A stretch of 64,000 nt of DNA from Anaeramoeba flamelloides (taxonomy: Eukaryota; Metamonada; Anaeramoebidae). The DNA lies in the NCBI GenBank assembly GCA_027625915.1, contig JANTQA010000029.1, positions 2,356,001 to 2,420,000 of the forward strand, read 5' to 3'. The translations under genes were made by a program, and so were the position numbers. The stretch's first letter is position 1; each line of letters starts with the position of its first letter. Under the pieces are notes generated by a model. It had not been told where the DNA came from and ran no database searches. It was given only the letters and a program-made list of their open reading frames with translations. Of the stretch, positions 24,601 through 34,195 are shown piece by piece.

Positions 24601-24953
24601 CACAAACTTGATTTTCTAATCACAATATTTTGGATACCGATTTTCTTTGTTTGATCAAGCTCATCTGATATTTGTTTTTTTGTTTTGTTGGGCCAAGATA
24701 ATTGATAAACAGTTTCGCATCCTCTGATCATTTGTGTTTCATACGATATTAAGATTTGATCTTCACAAGTAGTTGTTGTTGTTGAAGCGAAATCAATATT
24801 TGCAGGCTCAATTTTTGAGAGTAATTCAATAGATTTTAATAAACGCTTGATATTGTTTTTCGGTGTTACAAATTCTAAAGAAAAAAATGGTTCTTGCTGA
24901 CTTAGAAGTTGGTTTCTGGATTGGTGCTCAGCAAGTATTTCTAGAAGTTTCAT
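15637..24953 (-). CDS. MTHFR: Methylenetetrahydrofolate reductase homologue with degenerate catalytic domain, 2 exons
   Basis: Exons are 24953-24608 and 17093-15637 (donor GTTTGT, acceptor TAG, phase 1). They give 600 residues, the usual eukaryotic MTHFR length, and alignment across the junction (GIQNIVIRKS then ..YGDYF) leaves no room for a missing exon. I start at the second Met-like position, a true ATG, because the longer frame begins with TTG. The regulatory half is well conserved: VRPIFWAHRPISYTLL, GGPGGYIFQKRYLEFF, VNHDG, ITWGIF, STVVDPYTFHRAW. The barrel keeps the Glu of PFFSLEF and the fold, but the TWGAGG-type, TMMHLTC, RGDPP, GYPE.HP and TQLFYD motifs are replaced (DFASTTTTT, TVYQLSW, IRKSIL, IEGDIN, TLPFFD). 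Active MTHFR reduces methylene-THF to methyl-THF with FAD; here that is doubtful. The 7.5-kb intron holds two Tc1 elements. Confidence 0.88.
17458..17650. repeat. Short inverted-repeat element in the MTHFR-like intron
   Basis: Arms of about 65 bp flank a 60-bp loop. The left arm includes 'atttgtttaataaat' and 'ttcacttcat'; the right arm carries the complements ('atgaagtgaaaaatg', 'atttattaaacaaat'). The loop is less AT-rich ('cttcgttcgggggc'). It is MITE-like. A separate (GA)n microsatellite of about 9 repeats lies at 17884-17902. Confidence 0.65.
18353..19384 (+). mobile_element. Decayed Tc1/mariner element
   Basis: Ends are inverted repeats: left 'aactcaattccaaaaattgg', right the complement of 'ttttttggaattgagtt', with TA on both sides. 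Inside, about 18705-19130, broken frames keep Tc1 transposase signatures, notably WIFKKDGACPHTS, the second-Asp block (QDGAPAHTS in the better copy). The region coding the N-terminal HTH domains is absent, and several stops and frameshifts break the rest. It is non-functional and probably old. It belongs to the same superfamily as 20338-21928 but is clearly diverged. Confidence 0.85.
19176..19384. mobile_element. Solo-TIR unit at the right end of the decayed Tc1 element
   Basis: A left-type terminal repeat ('gttccaaaaataggggcaca'), preceded by TA, lies just downstream of the transposase remnant and faces the right TIR at 19384. The interval is a 209-bp unit with Tc1-like ends and no coding. 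It may be a MITE inserted into or derived from the larger element. Confidence 0.5.
20338..21928 (+). mobile_element. Nearly whole Tc1/mariner transposon in the MTHFR-like intron
   Basis: The 1591-bp element is bounded by inverted repeats of about 30 bp: left 'agccaaatttcaaaattagg', right the complement of 'cctatttttgaaattcagct'. TA target duplications lie at 20336-20337 and 21929-21930. It carries one transposase gene (20531-21703). Size, TIRs, TA sites and the DD34E catalytic triad place it in Tc1/mariner. It lies opposite to the host gene, inside its 7.5-kb intron. Confidence 0.92.
20531..21703 (+). CDS. Tc1-type DD34E transposase with two introns
   Basis: The enzyme cuts and pastes its element at TA sites. 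Exons by splice logic are 20531-20686, 20742-21115 and 21204-21703 (introns 55 and 88 bp, GT-AG). The predicted length is about 342 residues, matching Tc1 (343). An N-terminal helix-turn-helix (RKRGLSRSKVALKLGITIKKV) and a second DNA-binding part precede the catalytic domain. The catalytic Asp are in VVFTDETWF and LLMQDGAPAHTS, and the Glu in LNPIENLWG, with 34 residues between the last two. Near 20674 an A-run is one base out of frame, creating a TGA before the first intron, so this copy is probably inactive unless that base is a sequencing error. The rest is intact, indicating recent activity. Confidence 0.88.
22530..22640. repeat. GC-richer degenerate short-period repeat
   Basis: Within the AT-rich intron this block is unusually mixed in base composition and repeats variants of 'aactgaa(g)cgaatc' / 'gaactgaagtgaacc' with a period near 10-12 bases. 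No frame stays open past it. Its nature is unknown. Confidence 0.35.
23422..23893. mobile_element. TIR element M3 (~470 bp) in the MTHFR-like intron
   Basis: The left end 'cctacccacaaaaatttata' followed by 'agac' is inverted at the right end ('gtcttataaaatttacgtgg', 'tagggctgta'). TIRs are about 35 bp and begin with ACAGCC. The interior is non-coding. The ends resemble those of many Tc1/mariner-type MITEs. Confidence 0.65.
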
Positions 24954-25238
24954 AAAATCCAATAATTTCAAAAAAATGATTTTCCATTGTGTTTTTTATT
25001 TAGTTGAGTAATTTTGTTGGCAGGGTAATTGGGAAAAGAGGTATTACAGGACGATCTGTTATTTATGTTTATAATAAATAAAAAGAAATCATTTTTCATT
25101 TGATGTTATGAAGATACAAAAGAACAGATTTTTATATAAAATTTAAGTGCTGTGCATTATTTTTGCATTAAATACAATTACTATTTCTATTTGGTTAATA
25201 CTCTCATAGTACTTTGATTTAAGATCTCATTCTAAACA

Positions 25239-25424
25239 ATGTTTTTTAAGAAAAGTAAAAATTCCTTTTGTTATTTTCTGCAAAATAATATGGGGCAATT
25301 CAGGAAAATTGAAACAAAAGAAATTTCTTTTAAGACTCTCATCACTTACAATGAATTTGCTCCATCCTCGAGGCATGACTCTAAACCTAAAAAGGATATT
25401 ATGAAAAGGCACTTGATTGATTGA
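25239..25424. other. Unresolved coding-like island upstream of the MTHFR-like gene
   Basis: Both strands are open and protein-like. On plus, an in-frame ATG near 25291 gives about 44 residues (MGQFRKIETKEISFK ... MKRHLID) ending in TGA. On minus, MPRGWSKFI is followed by a GTAAGT donor, a 72-bp intron ending TTTTGCAG and KITKGIFTFLKKHCLE then TGA, giving only 25 residues. Strong splice signals favour minus; composition does not decide. I recognise neither product. It may be an exon of a larger gene or a relic. Confidence 0.25.
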
Positions 25425-26184
25425 ACAGATTCAATAACAAAAAAATTCCTAGGATCTTCGTAAAAAGCATACGATCAGAATAAAAGTTAAAAAGTATTCA
25501 TAATTCCAAAAAAAACAAATTTTTAAAAAAAGAATCCAATCTTTATTTTATTTACCAATTTTCAAAGGGTAAACAATTTTTAATCTAAAAAATGGTTTTC
25601 TTAAAGTACACAACCAATTTAACTCGATTTAATCTAAATTTGTAGTTAGATTGGGACCTTCTCTCTATTTGAAAAAAGTGAGGATTTTATACCATTATTG
25701 AGATAAAAAAATACTCGTTTGAGAACTGAAAAAAATGAAAAAAATCGAGATCCCAAAAATGCGCCCAAATAAAGACACTTCAAAAATAACACAGTTAATT
25801 TCAAAATTATATATTTGAACCATTCGAATTGGAAATTGGAGAGAATTCTTTTGTCATTTTTTCTAAAAATTTACTCTGTTGTGATATTTAGTTTTTGAAG
25901 ATCGGTCACCCTTCAGAGGTTGGTAAATTTTTAATTGATATTAGGCACCTAAAAAAATTTCCATATTATTTATTTCATTTGAAAAAATTATTTTTCACCA
26001 TAATGATTTGTCCCTTAATTGACCATTAATTTTCAAAGCCAATTAAAAAAATATTTAACACACTGAAATTGAAAAAAAAAAAAGTAAAAATCTGATTTGT
26101 ATAAAACCGCATTACTTTTAAAGAAACCGAAATGAATTAATATTTTTAAAAGTTTGATCCTTTTTTTTTAAAAAACCCTTTTAC

Positions 26185-26760
26185 CCAATGTGTCCTTAAT
26201 ATAAAAAAGTACTATTTTTTTCTGATTAATATTTTTCGAAATCAAATTTATAACTTAATTCTATTAACCACTGGGATAAAAATTTTTTAGAATCAAAAAA
26301 ATCTCAACTTTTAAATATCTAAAATATTTTTTGAAATTACAGTACTCTTTTTTATTTATTTTTAAAAAATTTTGGTTGAGAAAAATTTGAAATCAAAGAA
26401 CAAGTTAATATATTAAATTAGAAGATTTTATAAAAGAGTTTATCTTGTTTATATAGCTTTTTTTTTAATTTTACCCTTTAAAAATAAAAAAACATTTGAA
26501 GATCAAATTAGTTCCTTTGGTGAAAATAAAATTCCCATAATTTAGAATTTCTTTTAGTAAATGAGTTAAAATAAGATATTGTATTTAAAAATATACATAA
26601 TTTCAAGATTGTGTACAATAATTTTGGCAAAAAATGATTTCAAGAAAAAGTTAAATTGAAACTTTGTTTATTTTAATTTTTTCATTTAGTTTCTTTAATT
26701 TTTTTAATAGGTTATTTGTTCAGTTTTCCATTTTTAGTGTTTTTCAGGTCTTTGGCACAT
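26185..26760 (+). repeat. Dispersed repeat R3, copy 2
   Basis: This is the second copy of the unit at 11850-12412, same orientation, sharing its landmarks to the final 'ccatttttagtgtttttcag'. A 78-residue open frame across its right border is not conserved in the other copies. Confidence 0.75.
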
Positions 26761-27754
26761 ATATTTTCAAATTATCGAAAAAAAAAACTTTTTTTCTTAA
26801 CAGAAGTAAGAAATCTTATTATTGGAAGGATATGATAAATATAGGCGTTAGAAATAAAACCAAAACATTAAAAATAAATCAGTCTCAAAAAAAAAATTAA
26901 TTTCAAAAAAATTACAATAATTATTTTAAACTAAGAAAAAAATATAATAAGTTGTTTCAATGAACATTTCGAATCAATTTTTTCTGTTTTTTTAACAAAA
27001 AATAGGAGAAAAATGACCAAAAATTTAAAGATAAAATTCTCTAAAAAAAGCTTTTGTATAATCTGTTATATTCAACTTATAACCGAAAAACATAACTTTA
27101 TAATTGAATTATTTTGAATTATAAATTAATAACTCAATGTTAATACTTTAGGTTAGTTATTAATAATCCAATATTAAATGTATAGATATATGTTTCTTTT
27201 TTTTCTCAAAATATTAAATATTTTCTAGCAAAGAAAACTAATCCATAAATTAATTTTTATAAAAACAAAAAGAATATTATCAAAAAAATTATTTAAAAAA
27301 TAACTCGAAGTTTTTATTATCAAAATAATTGAAAAAAAAAATATTAACTACTTTTTAAATTTCAATAATTTTAAAAAATTATTGAATATTAAATAAATGA
27401 TAAATTTTTTCAGATCTTCAAGGATTTCATAATTAATATATTTTTTTGTATTTTCAAAATCATATTAAAAGTTAAAAGTTATTTTTCATTCAAACTATCA
27501 GGACTTACGAAAATTATATCACTTTTGCAAAAATTTTTTTTTCCATTTTTCAAATCTAAAAATTTAAAAAAAAAAGGATCAAAGATCTTTTGACTAAAAA
27601 TTTCATTAGGAAAGATAAACTCATTTTAAAAATGATAACTCATCTCTCTAAAATTGATAACTGAGTTTTTTATCAGGTTTAATTGTATCAAAATACAAAT
27701 AAATGTCTTCTGTCTTTGAGTACAATAATAAATAAGATTTACTAACTCCTTCAG

Positions 27755-28318
27755 GTTTTAAATCCCTCCCACTTTAAATAAGACAATCTTCTTTTATGTT
27801 GGCCAACTTTTTATTGTGGTTCTCAGCTGATCAATCTTGGTCTTGGAATGTATTTTCATATAGGTTAAAAAAGAATTTTTTTGTATTTTTTCAAAATCCA
27901 AATTGAAGAGTCTAAAGAACTTATTGGTAAAAGATATTTTTAAAAAAAATTGTCATTTTTGAATGTTTTCTTAAATGAAATTTTCATTTCCCTTTTACTC
28001 AATTATCTAAAAAAAAAAATAAATCATGTAAACTCCATAAAAAAACAAAACATATTTTAAAAATAATAATTGTCAACCAAAAAACAAATTGCATTTTTTA
28101 GAACTGACTTAACTTCCAATCTATTGGCCTTAGACTTATCAATTTGAATATCGGTGAAAAAAAAAAAAAAGTCTTGTTTTAACCAGTATGAAAATAAATT
28201 CCATACTAAGTCAAAGATTGAACATCTAAGAACTAAAATAACATGCTGCCACACCCGACACAGTACAATCTTTTTTCCAATTTCAAGGTCTTGACGACCT
28301 TAAAGGAGTATGATTTGT
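27755..28318. mobile_element. Foldback element FB1, copy 2, abutting the SART3 start
   Basis: The arms resemble those of 2784-3348: left 'gctgatcaatcttggtcttg' and 'gtattttcatataggttaaa'; right 'atgaaaataaattccatact', 'aagtcaaagattgaac' and 'cagtacaatcttttttcc'. The left outer arm is shorter, suggesting a deletion. It ends about 65 bp before the SART3 start codon, so its right arm probably overlaps that gene's promoter or 5' UTR. Confidence 0.7.
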
Positions 28319-28384
28319 AACCAAGTTTTCAAATAAAAGTCAATCATTTTTTTGACTTTTCAGTATCAAAACTTTTTTTTGTTG

Positions 28385-31300
28385 ATGGATTTACCTTCTG
28401 AATTAGTAAGTAACGCACACGACTATGACTTACATATCAAGCACTTAGTCAAAGTGGTTCAAGAGTCAAAGGATACATATGAGCAATCATTTGAGCATAT
28501 GAACGATCATTTCCCATTACCCGAGTATATTTGGATCAAATGGATCGACAAAGAGCTGACTATGCTGCTGACGAATAACGAAGAGACCTTTGTCGAGTTT
28601 TCGAAAAAGGATGAAAACAGATTAATCGACCTCTTTGAAAGGTCCCTCTCCGAACACCCCTTTAGCAGTTCTCTCTGGGTGTATTTTTTAGAGATCTTAG
28701 GCACTGTATTCTCAAAGAATGAAAGCCAAATGGAGGAATACTTTGAAAGGTGCATAACAATTATTGGGAGGCACCCGTTTGAAGGGATAATAATTTGGAA
28801 TAAATACAAGGAATATTATGAAATCATTCATGATCATTTGAATGAAAAAGCAAATGAACAGAGCAACAGCAGCTATCAAAATTCTGAAAGCATCAATGAG
28901 ATGCGCGCAAAGATTTTAAATATCTTTAGAAGGCAATTTGTAATTCCACTTGAAGGAAATGATTATTCTTATCTTGAATTTATTGAATTTGTTCAAAAAT
29001 ATAAACTCTCATTGGAATATGAAGAAATTATTAAGAAGATTAAAACGAATTACAAAAAAAGTAAAAGAAAGTTCAAGAAACTCAAAGAAAAAGAACAGTC
29101 AATTTTTTTATCGCTTAATAAGAAACAAGAACAAGACAAAGAAAAAGAAAAAGAAAAAGAAGAAGAAGAAGAAAAAGAAAACCAACAAGAGGAAGAAGAA
29201 GAAAAACAAGAAGAAGAAAAACAAGAGCTTCAATTAATAAATAAAAAACGACATGAACAAAATGAAAAAGAAAATGAAAAATGCCAACTTTGGATTAAAT
29301 ACATTCAAGAAATAATTCAAAGATCAAAAGGCGATCCACATTTAAATATTGTAATTTTAATTTCGTTTGAAAGGGCGCTATATGAATTACCTTGGCAAAA
29401 GAGTCTCTGGTTGGAGTATTACAAATGGTCTGCGGATAATAACAAATTTGTTACATTAGAGCAACTAAAAAAAATTGCAGAGCGAGGATCAAGGAATTGT
29501 CCTTGGAACGGATCAGTTTGGGAAAATAGGATCGATTATCACGAATTAGAATTTGAAAATAATTTTTTAGAAAAGCAAATCGAAAAATCTGAATATATCG
29601 GATTTGTTGAAAAAATCAAAAATGATATTATTAATTCAATTTCTTTTGGGTTTTCAAATGAAATAGAATATATAAATTTATTTTTCAAATCACTAACAAT
29701 TATTCGAAGAGTAACTGATCAGTATATAAGTTCATATTCCTTTGATCAGAACCAACAACAGAACAAAAACCAAAGAAGAAGAAGAAGGAATAAAAGGCCA
29801 CAAATTAATTTTATCATCAAATACATGAAAGACTTTTCAGAGTATTTAATAAATTTTTCATTCCATCAATTGCCAAATGGTATTTTTTTTTCGATTCAAA
29901 TATTAAAATTTCTGTCAGTAATATATCAAAATAGTTTAAAGATGCTGAATTTAGCCAAAAAGGTTTGGGAACGTATTTTTAAAATTGCAAAGAACAATAA
30001 ACAAAATTGCGATCGAATACAACTTTCATATGACAAAATTAGATTTGAATTGCAATTTGGCAATCAAATTTCAATTCGAAACGCCTTTCTTAGATCAATA
30101 GAAATGGTTGATCTTAATAGAATCGATCCAATTACAAACGAATGGATCCAATTTGAACGACAATTTGGTAATAGAAACCAATTAAAGAAGGCAAGAGAAA
30201 TTTGTGAAAATAAAAAAAATCTATTAACTAAAGAGGAATTAAAAGAAAAATTAAAAGAAAAATTAAAAGAAAAAAGGGAAGACGAAACTATTAAAAAAAG
30301 AACTTTTGATGAAATGACAGCTAATCAAGAAGCCGAACTTGAAATTGAAAAAGAAATTGAAGGGGAAGGGCAAGTGGAAGAGAAAAAAGTTTTAAAAAAG
30401 CCTCGCAAATTGAAAAGAGAAAAAAACCAAGAAAAAAGGGTACAAATGGGTATGCATATTGAAAAAGAAACAGAAAGGGAAAAAAAAGTTGAAAGGGGAA
30501 CCGAAAAAGAAACGGGGAAAGAAATGGAAGTGGAATCGGAAGTGGGAATGGGAATGGAAAGGGTGGAAGAAAGAGAAAGGAGAAATAATAAAGAAAGGGA
30601 AAAAGAGAACAAAAAAATGGTAAAAGAAGAAACAATTGGGAATGGTGACCAAGAAAAAAAAAATGAAATTATTATCGAAAAAGGAAATGTAAGCGAAAAT
30701 GAAAATAATAATAACAATAAAACAAAAAAAAAATTCTTTCGAAGGGATCATCAAAAACCAAACAGTGATACTGAAAAAAAGATATTTGTTTCCAATTTGC
30801 CAATTAGTATAACAGATGGGAAATTAAAAGAATTATTTGAACCATTTGGAGAAATTGAAGATATTAGAATTCGAAAATCTAAAAAGACGGGTAAATTTGA
30901 ATCAAGCTTTGCATATCTCGTTTTTAAAAATCATAATTCTGCAAAAAAATCATTAGTTTTAAATCAAACAGAAATCGATAATGGTGATGTAAAGGGTAAC
31001 GATGCAAAAAGAAAAATCTCTGTGGCGATCTCCGACCCGCCAAAGCATTGGACAATAATTATTGAAAATTTGAATTTCAAAACAACACGAAAAATAGTTG
31101 AAAACTTTCTAACTGAAAACAACATAAAATGGAGAAAAGTTAATCTCGGCTTTGATCATAAAACAAAAAAATCCCGTGGATTCGCTTATGCTCAGTGTTT
31201 GGATAGAGCAAATCTTGCCCACGCGTTAACTTTGAGTGGGAAATTAATCGATAATCGGAAATGTATAATTAAAAAATTAAGTACAGTAAGAAATAAGGGG

Positions 31301-31483
31301 CTGTTTGGAAATAAAACTAAAGTCGTTCAAAAGCATTTTAATAAAAAGTTTAAATTTAAAAACGATAACATAGCTAAAGTGACATTATCTAAAAATAACC
31401 CAAATAATAAGAATAAAAGTAAAAATAAAAATAAAAAATTATCAAACGAAGATTTCAGAAAAATTTTATTCAATAAAAAATAA
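28385..31483 (+). CDS. SART3: SART3/Prp24-type U4/U6 snRNP recycling factor
   Basis: This nuclear protein re-anneals U4 and U6 snRNAs after splicing. I use the ATG at 28385; the frame is longer only through non-ATG codons. The 1032-residue product has HAT (half-TPR) repeats at about 40-240 and 300-600 (LWVYFLEIL, LWLEYYKW), a Glu/Lys low-complexity insert at about 245-298, and a long charged linker at about 605-790. RRM1 is at about 797-878 (KIFVSNLP; RNP1-like FAYLVF) and RRM2 at about 887-962 (IIIENLNF; KSRGFAY). The C-terminal SNEDFRKILF matches the Lsm2-8-binding decapeptide of Prp24/SART3 (SNDDFRKMFL), which fixes the identification. The gene has no introns. Codons in the charged regions are short GAA/AAA tandem repeats. 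Confidence 0.93.
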   Translation: MDLPSELVSNAHDYDLHIKHLVKVVQESKDTYEQSFEHMNDHFPLPEYIWIKWIDKELTMLLTNNEETFVEFSKKDENRLIDLFERSLSEHPFSSSLWVYFLEILGTVFSKNESQMEEYFERCITIIGRHPFEGIIIWNKYKEYYEIIHDHLNEKANEQSNSSYQNSESINEMRAKILNIFRRQFVIPLEGNDYSYLEFIEFVQKYKLSLEYEEIIKKIKTNYKKSKRKFKKLKEKEQSIFLSLNKKQEQDKEKEKEKEEEEEKENQQEEEEEKQEEEKQELQLINKKRHEQNEKENEKCQLWIKYIQEIIQRSKGDPHLNIVILISFERALYELPWQKSLWLEYYKWSADNNKFVTLEQLKKIAERGSRNCPWNGSVWENRIDYHELEFENNFLEKQIEKSEYIGFVEKIKNDIINSISFGFSNEIEYINLFFKSLTIIRRVTDQYISSYSFDQNQQQNKNQRRRRRNKRPQINFIIKYMKDFSEYLINFSFHQLPNGIFFSIQILKFLSVIYQNSLKMLNLAKKVWERIFKIAKNNKQNCDRIQLSYDKIRFELQFGNQISIRNAFLRSIEMVDLNRIDPITNEWIQFERQFGNRNQLKKAREICENKKNLLTKEELKEKLKEKLKEKREDETIKKRTFDEMTANQEAELEIEKEIEGEGQVEEKKVLKKPRKLKREKNQEKRVQMGMHIEKETEREKKVERGTEKETGKEMEVESEVGMGMERVEERERRNNKEREKENKKMVKEETIGNGDQEKKNEIIIEKGNVSENENNNNNKTKKKFFRRDHQKPNSDTEKKIFVSNLPISITDGKLKELFEPFGEIEDIRIRKSKKTGKFESSFAYLVFKNHNSAKKSLVLNQTEIDNGDVKGNDAKRKISVAISDPPKHWTIIIENLNFKTTRKIVENFLTENNIKWRKVNLGFDHKTKKSRGFAYAQCLDRANLAHALTLSGKLIDNRKCIIKKLSTVRNKGLFGNKTKVVQKHFNKKFKFKNDNIAKVTLSKNNPNNKNKSKNKNKKLSNEDFRKILFNKK

Positions 31484-31751
31484 TTCATTTGAATATTTTA
31501 ATTCTAATAAATTAATAAATGGTTTTTAAAAAATTTTAATATTGTTGGAATTTTTATTTTTTATTATTTATGGTTGTTATTTTAAAAAAGATCTTTCAAT
31601 ATCATATTTTTTTTTTTGATTATTAAAATATTCTCTGGTGTTGATTTTGGAAATTGTATTGATTTTAAATAAATTTCCAAGTCAATTGCTTTAATCGTAA
31701 CTGGCACAATCTTTTTTTTCAAGTTAAAAACAGCTTATGAAATTATTGTTT

Positions 31752-32212
31752 ACTGTTGAGAGAAAAATGTTGGAAACAGAAAAATGGTTGGACACCATTT
31801 TTAATTGGGAACATTAGTAAAATTGAAAATCAAATCCTATTGATAACTAGGTGAATTTTATATAAATCCAGGTTTAAATGTGTTAAAAGTTCATTAATCT
31901 GTGGTGTGTGTAGAATACTCATTTAAATGGTTGATAACTAAAATAGATCATTCTATTTTAACAAAAATCCTAGTTTTAGTAAAGTTTACTATTAATTCTG
32001 AAAATGGTAATTTTTAAACTTGCTTTAGATTATAAGAGATATGCTTTTGAAAAAGTAGAATTTCATCAATCCATATTCTGATAAGTAGATTATTGTTATT
32101 TTCTTTGGTTATTTTACAAAGGATTGAAATTAAAAATCATTTTCAATAAGGTTCCCAATTAAAATTGCTTTCCAACTATTTTTCTGTGTCCAACATTTTT
32201 CTCTCAAAAGTT
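31752..32212. mobile_element. TIR element M4 (~460 bp) downstream of SART3
   Basis: TIRs are about 57 bp: left 'ttgagagaaaaatgttggaa' continuing to 'aattgggaac'; right the complement, 'ttcccaattaaaattgcttt' to 'ccaacatttttctctcaaaa'. TA borders both ends. Interior landmarks ('gtagaatactcat', 'tagatca', 'aaaatcc.agtttt') recur at 62640-62980. No coding is seen. Confidence 0.8.
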
Positions 32213-33302
32213 AATTAAATCAGAGTAAGAAGTCAAAAAAAAAATACACACTATTTTCATAACAAGATTAAGTTATGTTTTTTTTTGATTTTTCAATAAA
32301 AAAAAACATTTTTCAGAACACTAATAAACCTTTTTTCCAGTTTTGATTTTATCCTGATTAATTAAAAGAGATTTTTTTTTTTTGTAAATAATTCATGCTT
32401 TACTATGAAGAAAATGAGCTTGAATTAAATGTTTCTAAAGTCTATTCCAGTCAAAAGAGTATCTATTTTATTCAAGAAATAGAATAAATACTCTGGATTT
32501 TATGTAAACATTCCTCTCATATGCAATTTTCACTTTTGAGATCAAATCATTGTTTTCTCTCCTTTATTCCAAATTCTTTTTCTTTTGCTTTTTTCTTGTT
32601 ATTTTATCCTTTTTATCTCTTCTTCTTTTTTTTTTTTTTTTCTTTTCTTTTCCCTTTTTCTATATTTTTCTTTTTATTCTTTCCTATTTTTTTTTTTGAA
32701 AAAAAAAAAATATGATAAGATAAAAAACAATTTAAGGAAACACCAAAATTAGTGTTAAGAAAGTTGACGTTAGTTAATTTATTTTCAAATTAAATTATCT
32801 ACTATGAAAAAATCTTATTATCATACATTGTAATTTTCCAAATGAATTGAAAAATTTTGCCAAAGAACTTTTAATTCAAAGTAATTAAAATTTTTTTTAA
32901 TAATTTATTTTATTTTTCAAAAAATCTTTTTAGTTGTGAAAATAATTTCTTTTATGAATAAAATAACCAATCCAAAATACTATCATTACTTTTATTTCTA
33001 AACTATCACAGTTTGGTTGATTCTTAATAAAAATGATTTTTTCATTTTTGGCTCTTTCAATTTGAGTGAAATTGCGATTAAAATATTGGAATTAAAGTTT
33101 AAAAGAAAAGAAACAAATGTTTTATAAAAGTTTTATTAATAAAAATTTTATTAAGATAAAATTATATAATAGTATAATCAATTATAAGTTTTTTTCGGAT
33201 TTCTCTTATTATTTTTATATAATAATCATTATTGGAGAGAAATAATATCATTAATATTTGTATCTAATGTTTTAATTATTTTTATTCTCTTTATCATCAT
33301 CA

Positions 33303-33367
<65 letters not shown>

Positions 33368-34195
33368 AATCTTTCCTTAATTACTCCTTTCGATGTATAA
33401 ATAGATAAATAAATTCTGGTAATTGTTGAATTTTCAACATTTCATACTGAATTATTGAATCTTAAAAATCAAAAAAAAAAAAGAAGAAGAAAAGGTTTTA
33501 TTCTATAATATAATCACAGGACTAAAAACAGAACTGCAAATTTTGAAATCATATAATCCACAGAACAAAACTATTAAACAAAATAATTTCATATTAATCA
33601 TTTTTATGTGAAGTTAACCAGTCCAATCCTGTCATATTCTTATATAAATTACCATTAGTCCCACATTCTACAAATTATTGCCAATTTTTAAGCAACCCAA
33701 GTTATTCCACAAAATTCAAAAATAAATCATTAACATAATTTACCTCAAAAAAATAGTTATTTTGTTGTTTTAACATTCTTAGGGATTTTATTCTTTCATA
33801 GATACATTATATGTCAACTTTAAGCACATGAAGCGATGAGAAAAAACTTGTAAAATAACAAAATATATTAAAAGTGACCTTCAAATTAATAGTTTGGTAT
33901 TTTATTAGCGAATTTTTATGTTTGTTTGACAAAAATCCGAATATCAAGGTTTGATTTCTTGAAATTTTTGAGCAAAATTTTTTTTAAAAAATAAATTCCG
34001 ATTGAAATGATCTCTTTTTTCTGAGATTTCTTCAAGTTTGTGGAGTGAGAGCTAAGATTCAAAGTTCAACTTAAGAACCACAAAAAGATTATAAGGAATT
34101 TCCGAATCCCCTTAAACTTTACTTTTCCTTGTCAATTCACAGATTTCAATTTTTTCATTTTTTCTTCATTTAAAAAAGAATTTCTATTTTTCAAA
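32213..34195. other. Gene-free stretch between SART3 and the RhoGAP gene
   Basis: It holds a polypyrimidine-rich block (32560-32720) whose open frame is low-complexity, a segment at 32940-33110 resembling 14260-14430 ('tttttcatttttggctct', 'gagtgaaat'), and the TTA microsatellite listed separately. Nothing else was found. Confidence 0.4.
33294..33366 (+). repeat. (ATC)/(ATT)n microsatellite
   Basis: Four ATC units run into about twenty perfect ATT/TTA trinucleotide repeats. It is non-coding in context. Confidence 0.95.

Noticed and set aside
30321-30754. Phe/Leu/Ser-rich minus-strand frames
   Set aside because: They are antisense shadows of the Lys/Glu repeats of the SART3 gene.
32521-32715. 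64-residue Phe-rich frame
   Set aside because: It is a polypyrimidine tract with no protein-like composition or splice context.
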